Source of the DNA: Holophagae bacterium
Lineage (GTDB): Bacteria > Acidobacteriota > Thermoanaerobaculia > Thermoanaerobaculales > Sulfomarinibacteraceae
Assembly: GCA_030637505.1 (NCBI GenBank)
Contig: DAOWGJ010000249.1
Coordinates: 1-15,121 of the forward strand
Reading direction: 5' to 3'
Length of the DNA stretch: 15,121 bases
Below are positions 12,354-15,121 of this stretch, in pieces; positions within the stretch are counted from its first letter, which is position 1, and each line of letters begins with the position of its first letter. Below the pieces are notes generated by a model. It searched no databases, was not told the DNA's origin, and worked only from the letters and a program-made list of their open reading frames with translations. A program made the position numbers and the translations under genes.

Positions 12354-13514
12354 GTGATCCGCAACATCGTTAACGACCCGGTCATGCGCCGCCTTGCCGT
12401 ACTTTTCTTAATCACACGGCTGGCCCTCTTGGCTGCCGGGCTGGCCGGCCACGCCCTGCTGCCCTCCGGCAAGGCCCTGACCGGCGAGAACCTCCGCCTC
12501 GAACACGGCGTGCCCTTGGCGCTCGATATCTGGGCACGGTGGGACTCGGAGTGGTACCTCTTGATCGCCGACCGAGGCTACGATGCCACAGATGCCTTCA
12601 ACCATATGCCCGGAGGATACCTTCCGGAGGACACCGCCGGGTTTTTTCCACTCTATCCTCTGCTGATCCGAGCCCTGACTCCCCTTGTCGGAGCTGTCGG
12701 CGCCGGAATCGTGATCTCAAACATCGCCCTCCTGGTTTCTCTGTGGTTGCTTACTGCCGTAACCCGTAATCTCTGGGGCGAGTCATTTGGAAGCAAAGCC
12801 GGACTCGGCGCCGGTACGGCCCTGCTCTTTTTCCCCTTCGCCCTTTTTCATTCAGCGGTCTACTCGGAGTCGCTCTTTCTCGCCCTCTCTCTAGCGACCT
12901 TCCTGCTGGCCAGAAAAAACCGCTACGATCTGGCCGGTCTCTTGGCGGCCCTGGCCACTCTGACCCGACCCTTCGGCGCCCTGTTGGTCATTCTGCTGCT
13001 GCTCGAGTGGTGGAGGCAACGTCACCGTTCCCGCTGGGGCTGGGCAGCCGCCGGAAGTGTTGCGCTGGCCCTCGGACTCTACATGCTCTTTTGCTACGGT
13101 CTCTTCGGTGACGCCCTTGCCTTCGTTCACCGGCAGGGACGCTGGAGAGGCAACATGGGCCTGCCCGGCTTTGCCTTCGTCCGGTGGTGGCAGGCGGGAC
13201 CGACGATCCACGGCGCCCACGGCTCCGTGATCGAGCTGGTGATGGCGATCCTCTTCCTCGGGGCCCTGCCGACCGCTTTCCGGCGCCTGCGACCGTCCCT
13301 GGCCTGGTACCTGGCGGCCTGTGTTGCAGTGCCTCTGTGCTCAACTCTCTGGTCCTTCGGACGCATCGCCTCGTCCTTCTTCCCCATCTACCTCCTGGCC
13401 GGCATGGTCTGGGCCGAGGAGAGACCCGCTCTGCAGCGGATTTGGGTCACGATCGGAGGCGCCGGCGCGGCTCTGGCCATGGCCTACTTTGCCGCCGGTT
13501 GGTGGGTCGGGTGA
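12354..13514 (+). CDS. PIG-V-like multi-pass membrane glycosyltransferase
   Basis: This 386-residue protein has about eight to ten hydrophobic segments (for example 12-34, 103-132, 148-175, 190-213, 223-245, 287-305, 318-345, 361-382). The loop after the first helix holds LDIWARWDSEWYLLIADRGY (about 57-76) and is followed by AGFFPLYPLLIRAL, the hallmark of the PIG-V/mannosyltransferase family (GT76-like), where the acidic residue in WDSxWY sits in the putative active site. Such GT-C enzymes move a sugar from a lipid-phosphate carrier to an acceptor outside the membrane. The acceptor in this organism is unknown. The GTG start is supported by the TTGACT/TAGAGT promoter six bases upstream. Transcription is probably separate from the two-component genes. 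Confidence 0.85.
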   Translation: MIRNIVNDPVMRRLAVLFLITRLALLAAGLAGHALLPSGKALTGENLRLEHGVPLALDIWARWDSEWYLLIADRGYDATDAFNHMPGGYLPEDTAGFFPLYPLLIRALTPLVGAVGAGIVISNIALLVSLWLLTAVTRNLWGESFGSKAGLGAGTALLFFPFALFHSAVYSESLFLALSLATFLLARKNRYDLAGLLAALATLTRPFGALLVILLLLEWWRQRHRSRWGWAAAGSVALALGLYMLFCYGLFGDALAFVHRQGRWRGNMGLPGFAFVRWWQAGPTIHGAHGSVIELVMAILFLGALPTAFRRLRPSLAWYLAACVAVPLCSTLWSFGRIASSFFPIYLLAGMVWAEERPALQRIWVTIGGAGAALAMAYFAAGWWVG

Positions 13515-13545
13515 GGCTGTCGGAACTATCAGAAACAAGAACACA

Positions 13546-13589
13546 AATTAACCGCGACACGAAGAGCGCAAATGGAACGCAAAGAGAAT
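13546..13589 (+). repeat. AACCGCGACACGAAGAG-type intergenic repeat
   Basis: AATTAACCGCGACACGAAGA then GCGCAAATGGAACGCAAAGA then GAAT. It is related to the minus-strand sequence at 3293-3348; both share the AATT-AACC, CGAAGA and GGAACGCAAAGA blocks. Confidence 0.6.
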
Positions 13590-13627
13590 GTTTAAGATCC
13601 TCCTGCAAAATTCTGATTCACCCGGGC

Positions 13628-13677
13628 GGGGATAAACCGCCCCTACGGTTTTCGTTGTAGGGGAGGCGTTAATCCCC
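13628..13677. repeat. GC-rich stem-loop repeat
   Basis: A long imperfect palindrome: GGGGAT / AAC / GCC followed by CCTAC on the left pairs with GTAGG / GGC / GTT / ATCCCC on the right, with single-base interruptions and a loop of about 10 bases. AAGATCC (about 13594-13600) and GGATCTT (13684-13690) extend the symmetry outside. It resembles the GTAGGGGCGGG-type palindromic spacer found in many environmental genomes. There is no T-tract, so it is not called a terminator. The rest of 13515-13715 shows no gene. Confidence 0.6.
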
Positions 13678-13715
13678 CCCTCGGGATCTTCAATCACTCA
13701 CTGACCCGACCGGAG

Positions 13716-13721
13716 TACACT
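13716..13721 (+). promoter_or_regulatory. -10-like box TACACT before the thiolase gene
   Basis: TACACT lies seven bases before an ATG at 13729 and 40 bases before the preferred ATG at 13762. No convincing -35 is seen. Confidence 0.45.
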
Positions 13722-13752
13722 TGAGTCTATGCCGCTGCGCGGCAGACTCAAG
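13720..13752. promoter_or_regulatory. Palindrome at the thiolase transcription/translation start
   Basis: CTTGAGTCT (13720-13728) and AGACTCAAG (13744-13752) are perfect 9-base arms; inside, GCCGC (13731-13735) pairs with GCGGC (13739-13743) around TGC. The left arm overlaps the end of the -10-like box and the right arm overlaps the first bases of the AAGGAGG ribosome-binding site. It could be a repressor operator or an RNA hairpin. Confidence 0.5.
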
Positions 13753-13761
13753 GAGGTCCTG

Positions 13762-14964
13762 ATGGCACGACAAAGAGTCTTCATCCTCGGTGCGGTTCGC
13801 ACTCCGATCGGCAGTATTGGCGGTGGCCTTGCAGCTCTCCAGGCTGAAGACCTGGCCGCCCACGTCATCGAGGCCGTTCTCGAGCGGACCGGCATTCCCT
13901 CCACCTCGATCGACTACACCTGTTTGGGCTGGGTGATGCAGGATCCCCGATCTCCCAATGTCGCCAGAAACGCCGCGCTGCGGGCCGGCATCCCCCACAC
14001 TTCACCGGCCACCACCTTTCACGAGAACTGCGCCTCCGGCGGCGCCGCGGTTCACAGCATCGCGCGCAGGATTGCCCTGGGCGAAATCGGGATCGGCATC
14101 GGCGGTGGCGTTGAGAGCATGAGCAACGTCGCCCGGTATCTTTTCGAAGGTCGAAAACGGGGACAACTCTACGGCGACATGACGCTGATGGACGGCCTGT
14201 TCGGCGCCCTGACCGACACCCATGTCGAGCAGGGTGAGTTGATGGGGTTGATGACCGAACGCCTGGTCGAACGCTACTCTGTGACCCGCGAGGAACAGGA
14301 CGAGATCGCGTGGAACAGCCACCACAACGCCCTGGAGGCCTGGGACCAGGGCTTTTTCGATGATTACGTCGTACCGGTAACAATTCCCCAGAGGCGCAAG
14401 GATCCAAAAGTTGTCGATAGGGACGAAGGCCCGCGCCCCGTCACCCGGGAGGACTTGGCCGGCGCGAAACCCTATTTCAAGCGTGAGGGTGGAACGATCA
14501 CAACGATCAACGCCTCCAGCCTCAACGATGCCGCAGCGGCTCTGATCCTCGCCGGAGAAGAACAGGCTGAATCACTGGGCATAGAACCACTGGCCGAACT
14601 GCGAGCGTTCTGGAATGTCGGCGTCGAACGCGCCTACATGGGCGAAGGCGCCTTCAAGGTCGTTCCGCCGCTTCTGAAACGGGCCGGCCTCGAGATGTCC
14701 CACATCGACCTCTTCGAACTCAACGAGGCCTTTGCCGCCGTTCTCGGAGCCGCGTTCCACGATCTGCCGGACCTCCCACCAGATCGGACCAACCTGTGGG
14801 GCAGCGGCATCTCTCTGGGCCATCCGGTCGGCTGCACCGGCGCCCGCCAGATCGTCGACATGGTCCACCAACTCCATCGGCGCGATGAAAACTACGGACT
14901 GGTCAGTCGATGCGTCGGCGGCGGCATCGGCAGCGGGGAGATCATAGAGCGATTCGGGGTCTGA
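13762..14964 (+). CDS. Thiolase (acetyl-CoA C-acyltransferase family)
   Basis: This enzyme forms or cleaves the carbon-carbon bond of 3-ketoacyl-CoA, in fatty-acid beta-oxidation or acetoacetyl-CoA metabolism. The 400 residues have all catalytic elements: the acylated cysteine in ENCASGGAA (about residue 92), GGVESMSNV (about 113-121), NEAFAA (about 324-329), the active-site His in GHPVGCTGAR (about 359-368) and the second cysteine in SRCVGGGIGSG (about 386-396). The usual GGAIALGHP reads GSGISLGHP. ATG 13762 is chosen because AAGGAGG (13750-13756) lies five bases upstream and MARQRVFILGAVRTPIG aligns with typical thiolase N-termini; an in-frame ATG at 13729 would add 11 residues. Degradative versus biosynthetic role cannot be told apart here. 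Confidence 0.94.
   Translation: MARQRVFILGAVRTPIGSIGGGLAALQAEDLAAHVIEAVLERTGIPSTSIDYTCLGWVMQDPRSPNVARNAALRAGIPHTSPATTFHENCASGGAAVHSIARRIALGEIGIGIGGGVESMSNVARYLFEGRKRGQLYGDMTLMDGLFGALTDTHVEQGELMGLMTERLVERYSVTREEQDEIAWNSHHNALEAWDQGFFDDYVVPVTIPQRRKDPKVVDRDEGPRPVTREDLAGAKPYFKREGGTITTINASSLNDAAAALILAGEEQAESLGIEPLAELRAFWNVGVERAYMGEGAFKVVPPLLKRAGLEMSHIDLFELNEAFAAVLGAAFHDLPDLPPDRTNLWGSGISLGHPVGCTGARQIVDMVHQLHRRDENYGLVSRCVGGGIGSGEIIERFGV
14827..14885 (+). repeat. 59-base inverted repeat, left arm (inside thiolase)
   Basis: Bases 14827-14885 are the exact reverse complement of the last 59 bases of the window. The arm codes for the VGCTGARQIVDMVHQLHRR stretch of the thiolase. Confidence 0.9.
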
Positions 14965-14980
14965 GGAGGGTTCGCGCTTG

Positions 14981-15121
14981 ATGACGAAAAGGACCATCGA
15001 CCCTGAGGGAAACCGCCTTGCGGAACGCATTGGTGGCGGCGACCCCGAGGCCGAGGTTTCCGTCGCGCCGATGGAGTTGGTGGACCATGTCGACGATCTG
15101 GCGGGCGCCGGTGCAGCCGAC
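14981..15121 (+). CDS. Start of a possible downstream gene (partial, doubtful)
   Basis: An ATG at 14981 has AGGAGGG (14964-14970) ten bases upstream and opens a frame that runs off the window edge: MTKRTIDPEGNRLAERIGGG and so on. The position, 16 bases after the thiolase stop, suggests an operon partner; fatty-acid oxidation genes often follow thiolases. However, from 15063 onward the sequence is an exact inverted copy of part of the thiolase, so the last 20 or so residues are antisense thiolase and probably not real. No family can be assigned. Confidence 0.25.
   Translation, partial: MTKRTIDPEGNRLAERIGGGDPEAEVSVAPMELVDHVDDLAGAGAAD
15063..15121 (-). repeat. 59-base inverted repeat, right arm at window end
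   Basis: Exact reverse complement of 14827-14885, ending precisely at the last base of the window. The match breaks at 15062 against 14886. The arrangement looks like a fold-back or assembly-graph overlap rather than a biological repeat. Confidence 0.85.

Overview
The window is GC-rich, densely coding bacterial chromosome. A proline-rich TonB with its C-terminal domain, exported proteins with Sec signals and a CsgG-like protein point to a diderm (Gram-negative) cell. The TonB C-terminal sequence, the intergenic repeats and the gene mix resemble uncultured Acidobacteriota or a similar GC-rich metagenomic lineage; this is an impression, since no rRNA or marker gene is present. The window starts inside a gene and may end at a contig edge.

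Layout: (1) 3-821, 3' part of an RNB-type exoribonuclease. (2) 820-1142, a structured repeat. (3) 1146-2324 (-), a NamZ-type (DUF1343) exo-beta-N-acetylmuramidase. (4) 2336-2586, an inverted diverged copy of the same repeat. (5) 2644-3294, a HAD phosphatase of the Gph/MupP type. (6) 3344-5447 (-), an apparent operon tonB - ECF sigma factor - membrane anti-sigma factor. (7) 5602-6645, D-alanine-D-alanine ligase. (8) 6772-9033, malic enzyme fused to a phosphotransacetylase-like domain. (9) 9107-10018 and 10123-10578, a CsgG-like exported protein and a small exported protein of unknown function. (10) 10632-12292, a coupled histidine kinase / OmpR-type regulator pair. (11) 12354-13514, a PIG-V-like membrane glycosyltransferase. 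(12) 13762-14964, a thiolase, followed by the start of a possible next gene.

Much of the content concerns the envelope: peptidoglycan turnover and synthesis (NamZ, perhaps the HAD phosphatase, Ddl), envelope energy transduction and stress signalling (TonB/ECF/anti-sigma), exported proteins, a two-component system and a lipid-linked-sugar-type glycosyltransferase. MaeB and the thiolase are central carbon/acyl-CoA enzymes.

The most unusual signal is the non-coding repeat at 820-1142 and 2336-2586. Each unit carries a module of three consecutive mini-hairpins with purine tri- or tetraloops (GAA, GAG, GAAA, GATA, AAA). Stem sequences differ between the three modules while base pairing is kept, so the structure appears to be what is conserved. 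A second pattern is promoter architecture: five genes have a TANNNT box followed by exactly six bases and then the start codon, as expected for leaderless mRNAs. The last 59 bases are an exact inverted copy of part of the thiolase gene, so sequence after about 15062 should be treated as a possible assembly artefact.
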